Positions 27,672 through 38,554 are shown, counted from the first letter of the stretch. The stretch: DNA of 64,000 nucleotides from Rhynchospora pubera (GCA_028095005.1 CM051460.1:188774742-188838741), one strand, 5' to 3'. The notes: generated by a model from the sequence alone, not told the origin. Made by a program: numbers and translations.

Positions 27672-28539
27672 GTGGGGATCTCTCATGAAAAGAAACAAAA
27701 ACACCCACCAAAAAATTTGAGGCGTAAAATAAAAACAAAGCCTAGCTACAAAAATAAACAGAAAAATACGAAAAAATATATAAAAATTGGTAAAAAACTT
27801 GCCTTGTCATAATCAATCAAGTGGAATTTGTGCATCTAGCCATGGATCACAAGAAACAAAACCTGTCTCGACATGAGGCGACAGAGAGAGGAGATCTCGC
27901 ATAGGAGGTGATGGAGAGAAAGAGCCACTGAGACGGAGAACCACCTGGAAAAGGCGATGGAAGAGGTAGAGAGATGATGGAGAGGGGCGATGAAGAGAGA
28001 GGGGCGCCATCAGGCAAAAGAGAAATGGGGTAAAAACTTTTCCAAGGAAGATGTAGAGAGACCATGGAAGAGTGGAAAAATCATAATACACGATGGAAAC
28101 ATTTGTCATCGTGTATTATGACGTAACGGGTCTTCACCGATCTAGTATAATCTGACACATGCAAAGGTATATATGAATACGCCACAAAATATAGGTTGGT
28201 CTATATTTTTAAATTTCAATATGGGTGTTTAATTAACTGAACTAATGTCAGGTTCATATATCGCAACTTTGCCATCAGTGAGGTTCTTCATATTGATTAA
28301 TAGTGAATAAATAAACACTATCTAATATTGATTGTCTATTAGGTAATAATAAATAATATGAAAGAAATCATAAACTCTTACTGATATGTATCTGGTAGAA
28401 TTTAAATAGGAGGTACCACACGGTCCACACCTAATAAAAATAAAAAATCAAACATACGGGTTAATCTTCAATCACCAGTTGTAGTAAAAGTCATAAAAAT
28501 TCATTAAAATTCAAAGGCCTCCTTATGTCAGAACAATTC
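27672..28539. other. Intergenic, purine-rich centre
   Basis: A GA-rich stretch at 27,860-28,020 gives open minus-strand frames with no recognisable protein. Nothing else supported. Confidence 0.5.
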
Positions 28540-28800
28540 GATTGTCCTTATAAATTTTACCTCTCGAAGAAAATGATAGTCTCCAAGAGGTTGAAGCAAA
28601 GATGCTCCTGCAGTCGATGTTTCTTCCCTTAGTCCTTAGTTTCGATCTGAAATTGAAGGAAATACCAAGGAACAACAAAATATTATAAACCTTGCAAAAA
28701 TATAGCCTAATCGTACTTAGCCTCAGTTCAGATTTGAAATTAAAAGATGAATAACATAGACAAAAAAAAAGGGAAGAAGAAGAATTGCTCACAAAGTTTC
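28540..28800. repeat. Dispersed repeat, copy 2 of 2
   Basis: Diverged partner of 26,580-26,910 in the same orientation. On the minus strand a CTGCAG acceptor-like and an AG-GTAAAA donor-like site bracket about 40 bp, which could be an old exon, but the frame is not kept in the other copy. Confidence 0.55.
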
Positions 28801-29660
28801 ACTTTTTACATATCCATTTCTTGTTATCGCTTATAACAATAACACTATTAATCGGAAAAAATATTATATATAGATCAAATACATAGTTTATTATTTTTTG
28901 TCATACTCTAATTTTTTCAATGTTCATATTTATAACATTACTTATCAACCCCTAATTTCTAATAGACTTCAAATCGAATAAAAATATCTGTGATTAAAAG
29001 GAAATATTATACAAATAAAAAAAGAACGCAAACAGAAGAAAAAATTAAGCAATCAAATTAGATGACATGAATGGCGAGGCAAGGAAAATTGTACCTGACA
29101 ACAGTTGTAGTGTCACTAACATAAAACCCATGATCTTGAACACCCACCTCTAAGTCAAAATATGTAAAATTGTAAAAAAAATCACTGAACATAAGAAGAA
29201 TAAACAACATTTGAAAATAGGAGTTTAATTTTGTAGAAAATGCATCACGACAGTCATCAAGGTCTACCATGATTATTTGTTAAATCTGGTATAATCACTC
29301 AATCGTTTTCTGAAATCTTTGGTTCCTTATGCTCACAACACTTGTTAAATATCCAGCAATTCACCATTGTAAACTAAGGCATGCATGTGCTAAGAAGGAT
29401 TTCAACATGCAACAATGAAATCATTATTTTTAATTCAAACTGATTAAAGAGTTCTCAGATATATAACTGTATTAATTCAAGTTAAATTGTAAGTGTTGAT
29501 AACTAAACTGAGCACAATATCACGACTAATGCTAAAAATAGTTAACGACTAAAAAAAAACTATTTTTCTGAATCTACAGACTTAGTAATCAGCAACAGTT
29601 TGTATACCTCCCCCCTGCAATTTCACAAATATTGGTTCATATTGATTGTTTCTCAAAATT
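28801..29660. other. AT-rich intergenic, no gene resolved
   Basis: A short minus-strand segment at about 29,095-29,150 lies between AG-like and GT-like splice signals and could be an exon (frame reading GVQDHGFYVSDTTTVV), but it could not be tied to a known family. Confidence 0.35.
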
Positions 29661-29985
29661 AATATAAGAATAGAGAGATAGAGAGAGAAGGAAAGAGAGA
29701 GAGAGAGAAAGAGACTGGAGTTTGGGATTGGAACGTGATTGGCAGAGTTGCAGACGGAGAGGTGACCGCTGTTGGGATTGAGAAGTGGATGGCTGAGGCG
29801 TGAAATTGGAGATGGGTAAGCAGCGGTTGAGTAAGATTTGATCGACAGTGGAGATAAAATAGAGAGGAGAGGGGATCCTTGACGTCAGCCTTGATGATGG
29901 GCTGGATGGCGGTGAGGTCGACACCGGAGCAAAAGGCTCGGAGAAACAATTGCGGAGGAACCGTAGTTGGATCTACTGGAGGCAT
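29659..29985 (-). CDS. Unrecognised 108-codon ORF, possible first exon
   Basis: Starts at ATG 29985 with MPPVDPTTVPPQLFLRAF, a more protein-like beginning than the random ORFs around it. The C-terminal third falls in a GA/CT microsatellite (29,655-29,720 is GAGA-rich on the plus strand) and is unlikely to be real coding sequence. It may be the first exon of a gene whose later exons lie near 29,100 and 28,580, but I could not build a consistent splice model or identify a family. Treat as hypothetical. Confidence 0.25.
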   Translation of the reverse strand: MPPVDPTTVPPQLFLRAFCSGVDLTAIQPIIKADVKDPLSSLFYLHCRSNLTQPLLTHLQFHASAIHFSIPTAVTSPSATLPITFQSQTPVSFSLSLFPSLSISLFLY

Positions 29986-30309
29986 GCCTTCCTTCCGCTT
30001 CTACCATTGCTAGTTCTCTCTCTCTATAACTCTATCCCACTGCTCTTCCTGTCTCCACGAGAAACAAAATGAGGAAATGAAGAATTAAGAAGAAAAATTG
30101 AGAATTAAAAGAAAGAAACTGAAGAGGCACCGAGGCAGTAAATGAGAAAGTTAAACACGGGGAAGAAATCGAAGCTACGCAACGAATAGGATAAACGGCT
30201 TAGATTAAAAACTTAAAAAAAAAGCAACGGATATGATCTGTTTTTGGTGTTTGAGTGTGTGCTTGGCTTTAAAATCCGCGCAAAAAATTCACGCAGATTA
30301 TATTATACT

Positions 30310-30780
30310 ATAGATAAGACTATATGCAACTTATTATTTATAACTTGTTATGCAACGGGTTGAATTTTTTATTTCAGAATGTTTAAATGGCTGATTGAAT
30401 CCATTCAATTTGATATAAGTATCAAAATCTTCTTAAAAGGTTCTGTTTGGATGCGTTGAGAATAAGGTAGGAAGAAGGAAGAAGGGAAGAAATTTATTGG
30501 GAAGGGGTAAATTTATTGGGAAGTGTGTAACTTTTGTGAAGAGTTTGGATGGTTAGAAATAAATTTATTGGTAAAAAGTGGTTATTCCTTATTCCTTATT
30601 CCGGGAAGAAGCCATCCAAACGGAGCCAAAGAAAATTTCAACTAATTCGAAGCTTTTACCATTTAATAGGTTAAATGAAAAACTGACTATATTAAACGGT
30701 CATTGGTGTCCTCAATTTTTATTCAGCCGACAAAATAGTATAAAAAAAAAGATTAATAACTTCCAAAATAGTAAAACTTG
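30310..30780. repeat. Direct-repeat copy 1, split by a MITE
   Basis: Two halves, 30310-30438 and 30628-30780, together match 32290-32540. Shared blocks are AGACTATATGCAAC, ATTTCAGAATG-TTAAA, TATCAAAATCTTCT and ATTAAACGGTCATTGGTGTC. The MITE at 30439 sits between the halves. Confidence 0.7.
30439..30627. mobile_element. GTTTGGAT-family MITE interrupting a repeat
   Basis: Ends GGTTCTGTTTGGATGCG and CATCCAAACGGAGCC; inside are AAATTTATTGGGAAGTGTGT and AAGAGTTTGGATGG. The related copy at 32290-32540 lacks it at the matching point, so it supplies an empty-site comparison. Confidence 0.82.
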
Positions 30781-31382
30781 TCGTTCTACACAGTTTTAAT
30801 ACGTAATCATATTTTGATATTCTATTTTATGCGTTACACAGTTACAGTGTAGCCAAAGTTCAATAACTATCCCTCTCACCTCCAACACACAACTAGAACA
30901 TTAGATGTATATATGGTTGTACGGCTTTATTTTGTTAAAGAAACTGATCCTTATATATGTAATTATTACAAAAATCGAAAAAAAAAACGAGACATTTGCT
31001 TGGGATGAATTAGCGATTAAATTTGAATGCGATGGTGCTAATTTATTTTTCAATTAGTCGGCGTTTTCATTGCCTAGCGTACCAAATAATTCCAGCTTCT
31101 CTCAAATTTATTTAATTTTGTCATACAATTTTCTTATTTGAATTTAAGTAATTTTGGAACTTACTAAAATTTTTTAGCTCAATTTCAAACAATCAGTTTT
31201 TTTTTATTAATGATAATTTAGAAAGTAGACAAAGCTAGTACGATATTTTATTTTCACATGATATGGAAAGAACCGTAAAATTGGTATGGTTTCTATAAAA
31301 AAAAAAATTGCAGCCGAAGCCTCTCATTCTGATATAAAACAAGCAGTTTACTTCTTTTTTTTTTTTTTTTGAAATTCCCCAT
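30781..31382. other. AT-rich intergenic, nothing recognised
   Basis: Homopolymer-rich DNA between the repeat copy and the NLR fragment. No supported feature. Confidence 0.5.
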
Positions 31383-32029
31383 ATGTTTCTCAGGGATCCA
31401 GCTTTGCAGTTTATAAAATTGGAGTTTATTATAGTTCACGAGGAAACAACAACGCACTTGCTATTTGTATATAGACAGGTGCCAACTGGGCATGCAAAGA
31501 ATGCAAACTTGCAAGGAAAGAATTTTATTGAAAAGCTAATGCTGAGGTGGCACAGTTCAGCTCTCACTGATGATCTTCTCCAGCAACAAAGCGAAGAGGT
31601 AATCAACGACCCCACAATGGACTAAGGTGTCTATGGATCATAAACTATCCTGGTACCAAGTATCCTAGTTGGATAGGTGACGCATCTTTGTGGCGACTAG
31701 AAACAATTCAAATCTCCCATAGCGAAAATTCAGATTGTCTCTCTCTTTTGCAGCAATTACCACGGCTCATGAATCTTCGAATTGAAAACATAACTGTGGA
31801 TACCATGTCAATGCCAGAAGGATTTCCTTCTCTGGAAAACCTTACTTTGCTAAATTTAAATTCTCTTGGGAGATTAACTTTAGGAAATGAGATGCCCAAA
31901 CTAAAAAAATCATATATTTCTGACTGTTCTAACTTGCAAGAGTTGGTTATTCATAGGAATTTGTATGATAAATTTGAAAGAGGGAACTGCCCTAGTTCAC
32001 TGAGAATTATCTGTGTACCTCAGGACTAA
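31383..32029 (+). pseudogene. NLR pseudogene: LRR-region fragment
   Basis: Two frames (to 31625, and 31688-32029) match the C-terminal LRR part of the NLR gene at 41621-44881. Shared segments include AKNANL, FIEKLMLRWHSSA, SEEVI and NEMPKLK, in the order seen at about 44,320-44,860. The NB-ARC domain is absent. A stop at 31623-31625 and a frame change separate the two pieces, although the DNA between them still aligns (ATAAACTATCCTGGTACCAA). The upstream stretch AGTTTATTATAGTTCACGAG is not coding in the intact gene but recurs near 49,640. Confidence 0.85.
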
Positions 32030-32289
32030 CTAGAAGGGTTAATTTGGTAGTAAATAAACTGTACGTTGGATTACTCAGTCAAATTGAGGTGGCTTGGATT
32101 TGCATTGCTTGTCTTTTGGACACTGTCTTTCCGTCTTTATAATGACTTGATTACTTTCATATAATCATATCTTTTAAATTGAACGCTGCTGCACTTATTT
32201 GGATAGCATCGCTACAAACAAACTCCCCTTTTTTTTATTGTCTCCAAAAGGACACACTTGCTATTTTCTCAAAACAATGGGGACAATTG

Positions 32290-32540
32290 TTACACTAAGA
32301 CTACATGCAACAAATTGTTTAGGATTTCTTATGTCATAGAGTTAAAATTTTAATTTCAGAATGCTTAAACGGCCAATCCGTTTTATTCAATTTGATCAAA
32401 GTATCAAAATCTTCTAAAATTTCAACTAATTTTGAAACTTTTAATATTTTATTGATCAAAAGATAAAAAATGACACTATTAAACGGTCATCGGTATCCTC
32501 AATTTTCATTGATAAAAAAAATAGTAAATAAGTTCCAAAA
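32290..32540. repeat. Direct-repeat copy 2 (no MITE)
   Basis: Same orientation as the 30310 copy, about 2 kb away, with the NLR fragment between them. Uninterrupted across TATCAAAATCTTCTAAAATT, where the other copy carries the MITE. Confidence 0.7.
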
Positions 32541-32609
32541 TTGATACAATTTTTTCAATTAAGCTTTCATCTGGTCATAGTCAGTACAGACAGTCCCAGA
32601 TTCTCTCTC

Positions 32610-32966
32610 TTATTTTCTTTATTTCTTTGTTATTTTGAAATAAGAGACAGTCCCAATGTTTGCAATGAGTCCTTTGCTAGTACAATTGTCTATGAAATAG
32701 CACCTCTTAGCTTATTAGTTTTTCATATATATGACAATTAATTGCATGCATTTGTTGAACTGCATTCCTTCGTCACTAAAAAGACGAAGCATACTCATCA
32801 TTCAGCTTGGCATACTATGCATTAATGCATAACGTGATTTGTAGAGGGGCTAAAACCCAAAAGATAAGAATTTGGAAACTATTAAAAAGGCAGGGATCTC
32901 AGTGAATATAATCCACAGCGACGAGGATCAGGTGGTCCCAGACTCCCAGTTGAGTGTAGGTACGAG
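32610..32966 (+). pseudogene. BODYGUARD pseudogene, piece 1 (intron 3 and exon 4)
   Basis: Aligns with intron 3 and the first half of exon 4 of the gene at 13742: GAGTCCTTTGCTAGTACAAT, GACGAAGCATACTCATCATT, CAGCTTGGCATACTATGCAT and GGCAGGGATCTCA. Intron sequence is kept, so this is a genomic duplicate, not a retrocopy. The splice acceptor is lost (TTGCAG has become GTTGAA), an ATTAATGC duplication shifts the frame, and a hAT element splits it at 32967. Confidence 0.88.
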
Positions 32967-33526
32967 TAGGGGTGAGCAAAAAGCTCGTAACTCGTGAGTT
33001 ACTCGAACTCGATTCGTGAAAAGCTCAGTTATAACTCGAGCTAAAAAAACTCGAGTTGGTATACCTCGAGTTGAACCAACTCTGTTAATCAACGAGTCGA
33101 GTTTGAGTTAGGCTCAACTCAGCTCGTTGACTCGTGAGTTGACTCGTAACATAATAAATTTAAATCTTTTGAAGGTTATCAACGTGATCTATGAGTGTTA
33201 ATATTGAGTTTCAAGACATATTTTGCTTCAAATCAATGGAAAATAATAAAATTGATAATAAATTTTATTTTTTATATTATTGTATATAGTAATTACTTTT
33301 AATTTTGAAATAATATATAAATTAAAAAATGAAAATTTGAAGTAGACATACTCATGTCAAGTTGGCTCGTGACTTGTGAGCCAACTCGAGTTAGAGACGA
33401 GTTGAGTTTGAGCTAACTTAAAAAACTCGAAAGTATTTCCAACTCGAGTCGAGCTAACTCGAGTTATAGCCGAGTAGAGTTTGAGTTGGTCCCAACTCGC
33501 TCGAACTCGGCTCGTATACAGCCCTA
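32967..33526. mobile_element. Non-autonomous hAT element, AACTCGAG-rich (560 bp)
   Basis: Starts TAGGGGTGAGC and ends ACAGCCCTA; flanked by a perfect 8-bp target-site duplication GGTACGAG (32959-32966 and 33527-33534). Much of the two end regions is built from imperfect AACTCGAG, GACTCGTGAGTT and ACTCGAGTT units around an AT-rich centre. No transposase. It is the opposite-orientation relative of 53405-54159 and interrupts the BODYGUARD pseudogene. Confidence 0.9.
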
Positions 33527-33534
33527 GGTACGAG

Positions 33535-34187
33535 CCGTGGCACAATTAAAAAAATTAATATATTTTTCCTCAAAAAAAATAATATTATTATTAAAAATTA
33601 ATAATAAATAATATATTTAATAAAAAATTATATATATATATATATACACACACATTCTTAAAGAATTTGCACTTTTTTATTAATTTTATTCTATTTTTTA
33701 AGCCCTTGATTGTTTTCTATATTTCATTCTCATTGCAATACTTGATTGCCAAAAAAATAATAAATAAGAAACAAGCTGGGGAAAAAACAATATTTTGATC
33801 AAAAATTGTTTTTAACAAATTGACTGATATTCATCAACTTCAATTTCTAAATTATAAAACAAGTATTCAATTATCATGTTGCTCGTGCATACATGAGATT
33901 GTCCTAGAAAACGTAGAAAAGTTAGAACAATTGTATAGGATTTAAAAGAACAAAATAAATAGTTTTTTATGATTTTATTATAGTATATAAATCAAAAGAA
34001 TAAAAAAGAGAATCAGAAAGTTAAGACTAGTAAGTATTCGTTTAGTAAAAAGAGAACAAGTAAAGAAACAAAATTAAAGGACAAGAACTTGGTAAAATGA
34101 GAAACAAAGTAACATAGGATCAATGAAAGTACTGTTTAAAAATTGCTTAGAAAAAATATTTAAAGGACAAGAATTAAGCGGGGTCCC
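33535..34187. other. AT-rich spacer with (TA)n
   Basis: AT-rich DNA with a short TATATA/CACACA microsatellite near 33,630-33,652. No supported gene. Confidence 0.5.
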
Positions 34188-34860
34188 GATATTCATCATC
34201 CTCACCATTCCCATCATTTAATAACGCATTTTTTATTTTAGGCAAGAATTATCTACGCATTTTTCAAAAACAGAAATCCAATACTCATTCTTTGTTTCGC
34301 TCCCTTTTCCTGCCCTTCTATTTCGCTCAGTTGAATAATTACGATTAACTTCAACAGTTATAGATTAACTTCAACACTAGCATATTAAGTTCATCAGTTA
34401 ATATATATAACTAGAATAGTTACGATATTAACTTCAACAGTTATAAATATTAACTTCAACAATTACGTTATAACTTCAACAGTTTTATATATTAAAAGTT
34501 AATATATATATAACTAGAACAGTTATATATATTAGTTTCAATAGTTATGATATTAACTTCAACAGTAACGATATTAACCTCAATAGTTATATATATTAAC
34601 ATTTAATATATATAAATGGACCAATTATATATATTAACTTCAATAGTTATATATATCAACTTCAACAGTTATGAATATTAACTTCAACGGAAAGGCTGGA
34701 TAGTTAATGATACTTAATGTAACGGTTGAAGTTGATATGTAATTGTTGAAGTTACATATTAAGGATGAGCGAAACACAAAGATAGAGAACGGGAGCGAAG
34801 CAGAAGACGCGTCCTTGCCAAAAATAAAAAACGTGTTATCATCCCATCATTCCTGAAATC
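34188..34860. mobile_element. Inverted-repeat element with TTAACTTCAACAG tandem core
   Basis: The left end (CATTCCCATCAT, CGCATTTTTTATTTTAGGCA, TTTCGCTCCC) matches the reverse complement of the right end (AATGATGGGATGAT, CGTTTTTTATTTTTGGCA, CTTCGCTCCC), with decay. The centre, 34340-34760, is a degenerate tandem repeat of TTAACTTCAACAGTTATATA, partly inverted towards the right. Non-coding. Confidence 0.6.
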
Positions 34861-35978
34861 CTCATTAATTAACTAGTTTTTTCATTAATAGAAATCCAGG
34901 ACGACAGAGATGATAGAATATTGGATGTTCTTAAATAATTTCGAGAATTAAGTTCTGACTTTTTTGTTGAGGTGAATTCTTCACGACCGAAATTTTAAAA
35001 AATAATATTAAAATAATATAATCCAATAAAATTAATATCAATTTAATCAGTTTAATATAAATAGTATCGTAAGATCAGAATCCTGGATTCCGAACGTTAG
35101 ATCGGATTCCTGGATTCCGATCTAACGTTAGATCGGATTCTCGGATTCCGATCTAACGTTAGATCGGAATCTGGGATTCCGAACAGTGCTGTAACTGCTC
35201 AAATTTGCCTTTTTCATGGTTTTATTGTAATTCTATTATAAAAATTAATTTAATATATATGAAATTTTAATATTAAATTAATATATTATGAAATTTTAGT
35301 AATATATTTTGAAGATAAGATATTAAATTAATATATTTTATTTTACTTCTATTATAAACATTAATTAAATATATAAAATTTTAATATTAAATTAATATAT
35401 TAAAAAAATTTAATATTAAATTAATATATTATAAACATTAATTAAATATATATTTTGAAGAATGTTAGTATAATATAATTCTATTTTATGAATAATATTT
35501 TAATATGAATAATATTTTAATATTTAAAGTTTTGATATTAATTTGATATGGATGGTTTTATTTTTAATATTAAAAATTTTCAATTATGTTAAATATTGTA
35601 CATAATAAGTACATAATATATTAGATTTATTTCATTTAATAATTTATTTCAATTATGTAATAATTTATTTATGGTAATAATTATTATATAAACTTATAAT
35701 TAAATATTAGATTTATTTCATTTAATTCATAATATTTATGTAATAATTTATTTTTATAGAACTTATTTATTTGTATGTGTTCACTTAGATCGTTTATATG
35801 TTCACTTTGTTTTATGTATATGTTCACCATTAGAAGAAGAATTGAATTTTGTAACCATAATATAGATTAGCACACTAAAATAAAAGAAAGGGAAAAATAC
35901 ATGAAAATCATAATATAATTTAGCACACTAAAATAAATGAACACACCAGGGTACTTAAAAACAAAGTAATAAATAAAC

Positions 35979-37303
35979 TTAGAGATCTTGATCATCTACA
36001 TGTTGCAGAATTTCCTCCCACCAGGGTTGATCTTCTTCCACATTCATTTCTTGTTGATTACTGGCACCATGGTTGTCGGCGAGTTGAGCTGCTTCGTTCC
36101 AAAAAGCCTCATTATTTTCTTGTTGATTATTCGCAGCCGGGTTGTCTGCGAATTGAGCGGCTTCGTTCCAGAAAGCTGCCTCGGCTTCTTGTTGCTCAAT
36201 CTCAGCCATTCTAGCTACTGCAATTTTGCGTTGTTCATCTCTCTTCTTGATCTTGATTAGGCTCTCCTTAATTTTTTTTCCAATTTTTTCTTGTTGCAAC
36301 CTCCGGCTCTCTTCGGCGGACTTTTCTTCCATTCTTCTCCTTTCGAACCATTGTTCTTTCACTCTGAATCTCTTTACAATTTCATCCCTCTCTTCTTGTT
36401 TCTTGTGTTCATCGTAGTGGTCACGCAAAATGGTATCTTTAAAATTGAAAACCTGACCACACTTTGTACAACTCACTGTGTGGTCTCCACGAAAATCGTA
36501 TATGCTTTCGTAAACAATCATGGGTGTAGGATCTGGTTTCCACGGTTTGAGTTCCGGCATCGGTTCAGGTTCTGTGTAGTACTTTTTATAGAGTTCAGAG
36601 TTGCTCGACTCAGGTTTAGTAAGGTAATGTCGCAATCTCTCCCTGCGGTCTCTTTCTGGGCCACCATGAATGTGCCACTGATAATGGGTGTATAATGGCC
36701 ACTGATAATGGGTCTCGGGCCTCCAGAACATGGCTAGACCCTGTATCATGGAACGATCCAATGGCATGTGACCTAACTCAACGAAATGAATAAGGCCCAA
36801 TGTCACAAGACGCTGGTCCACCTCTTCGGTTCGTATCATTTTTGCCTTATGCATTTCGGGCGTCCACGCCTAAATAAGTTAAAAAACATATTATTAACTA
36901 TATATACTATTCACTATATACAAAAATTAACTACATAAATTAAAAAATTTTATTATTTCCTTAAACCCTAAACCCTATACCCTAAATAATTTAAAAAATA
37001 AATTATTTCCTATATATACTATTAAAATATATATATATAAAAAAGAATTAACTATATAAATAAAAAAAAAACTTACTCGTACGCCTCGAAGCTCAGACTG
37101 ACTGAGATGCAGAAGCTGATCAGCAGGAGGAGGAACGGGGGGGCAGCAGGGGGGGCAGATGAAGATGCGCCAGGATCTCCTCCTGATGCAGGGGGGGCAG
37201 ATGAAGATGCGCCAGGATCTCCTCCTGATGTAGATGCGCCAGGATCTCCTCGACGCCTCGTGGATCGACGTGGATCCTCTGGTATTCTTCTTCGCGGTGG
37301 CAT
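35979..37303 (-). CDS. Plant-mobile-domain-like / C2H2-like gene inside the Mutator-like element
   Basis: Exon 2 (36869-35979, 296 residues plus stop) starts after a TTTAG acceptor with AWTPEMHKAK. Its PLDRSMIQGLAMFWRPETH segment resembles the start of the aminotransferase-like plant mobile domain, which is known from transposons. Further on are a C2H2-like finger (CTKCGQVF then HYDEH, C-x2-C-x13-H-x3-H), a Lys/Arg/Glu-rich helix likely to form a coiled coil, and two copies of an EAAFWNEAAQ repeat. Exon 1 (37303-37077, GTAAGT donor) encodes MPPRRRIPEDPRR and GGDPGASSSAPP repeats. The exon-1 frame from the ATG does not join exon 2; the frame that does join (PPPADQLLHLSQSELRGVR) is one base out, switching at a 7-C run (37137-37143). 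So it is frameshifted by one base or carries a sequence error. Function unknown. Confidence 0.65.
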
Positions 37304-38212
37304 TTCGACTGTTACTGCAATTAAAATTTAATAAAGTATAAAATCTATAAAAATTTCGGCAGCATCTCCCCTGTACCGGGAGAGTTTTCCAAAAAATCAT
37401 ACCCCAATTACAAACCAATTTCAACCCAATTTGAACCCAACCCAACCCAACCCAATTTCATTCCAATTTGAACCCAACCCAACCCAATTTGAATAAATCA
37501 TTCAAATTTTACAATCATTGCATTTCACAAACCATTTCACAAGTATCAATGAATCAATAATTCAATTATTGCATTTCACAATTTTACAATCATTGCATTT
37601 CACAATTTTACAATCCATCAATCAATCTACAAGCAATTCACAAACAATTCTATTCAAACAATACAATAATAAAATAAACATATAAAAAAGCTAACCTGGA
37701 GTAGAAAGGAATTGACTCTCTTCTAAATAATTTTTTACCTACATTTTTAATTAATACCATCAATTATTATCATTTTTCTAATTTTCCCCATATTTAATTA
37801 TCAAAATCTTAATTATTAAAAGCAAAAAAAAAAATTAATTACACATAAATTTTCATATGAATTTTTCTTATTTTTCCGTATTTTTCAAATAATTTTACAA
37901 TTTATTATCTATTTTTCTAATTAATTAAGTAGTGAATAAACAAATAAAAAGACAAAAATATATCCAATATAATTAATAAATTACATATAAATTTTTTCTG
38001 ATTTTTTTCTGATTTTTTCAGATTTTTTGAATATTTTTCCAATATTTTCCTATTTTTTTATTTAATTAACTAAATTAAAAACTAATAAAATAAATAAATA
38101 AATAATTAAATTAATAAAAAAAAAACTTACTGTGAATCAGGGAGCGTGGAAGCGTCCGAGAGCGAAAGGCAGCGAAAAAATAGATCGGAAACCCCTTATA
38201 TATATATAAAGG
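37304..38212. other. Right arm of the Mutator-like element, AT-rich
   Basis: Contains repeats of CCCAACCCAATTTGAA and CATTTCACAATTTTACAATC, then T-rich DNA. Upstream/leader of the minus-strand gene; no other ORF supported. Confidence 0.5.
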
Positions 38213-38414
38213 TTAGATCGGAATCCTGGATTCCGATCTAACGTTAGATCGGAATCCAGGAATCCGATCTAACGTTCGGAATCCAGGATTCCGATCTTAC
38301 GATACTATCTTTATTAAACTGATTAAATTGATATTAATTTTATTAGATTATATTATTTTAATATTATTTTTTAAAATTTCGGTCTTCACGAAGCCTAGGC
38401 ACTTGTGCGCACAA

Positions 38415-38545
38415 AGCCCGGGGGCACCGCTCCTACCTATCTTATACCAGATTTTAATTTCTGAAAGACAAGCCCAGGCATGGCACCGCTCCTTCCTCTC
38501 TTATACACCAGACTTTAATTTTTGAAAAACAAGCACATGCCTGGG
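38415..38545. repeat. Short tandem duplication, about 65-70 bp unit
   Basis: GGCACCGCTCCTACCTATCT followed by TATACCAGATTTTAATTTCTGAAA repeats as GGCACCGCTCCTTCCTCTCT followed by TATACACCAGACTTTAATTTTTGAAA. Lies between the Mutator-like element and the next BODYGUARD pseudogene piece. Confidence 0.75.
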
Positions 38546-38554
38546 CTTGGCGGA

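Larger units (their letters stand above)
34987..38382. mobile_element. Mutator-like element (3.4 kb) carrying a captured-type gene
   Basis: Flanked by a perfect 9-bp target-site duplication TCTTCACGA (34978-34986 and 38383-38391), the Mutator hallmark. Terminal inverted repeats of about 170-190 bp start CCGAAATTTTAAAAAATAAT at both ends and contain repeated GATCTAACGTTAGATC and GGAATCC-GGATTCC palindromes. No MULE transposase motif was found, so it appears non-autonomous. Internally it holds a minus-strand two-exon gene (35979-37303) and long AT-rich arms. The near-identical termini suggest fairly recent insertion. Confidence 0.9.

Noticed and set aside
27813..28109. Minus-strand ORF of 98 codons
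   Set aside because: Lies on a GA-rich stretch giving Ser/Pro/Leu-rich readings; no splice support or family match.
30310..32540. The direct repeats as LTRs of a retroelement carrying the NLR fragment
   Set aside because: No TG...CA ends, primer site or polypurine tract was found at the inner edges; treated as plain repeats.
37107..37331. Plus-strand ORF with GSPPDAGGADEDAP repeats
   Set aside because: Antisense of the repeated exon 1 of the minus-strand gene, which has the supported splice donor and downstream exon.
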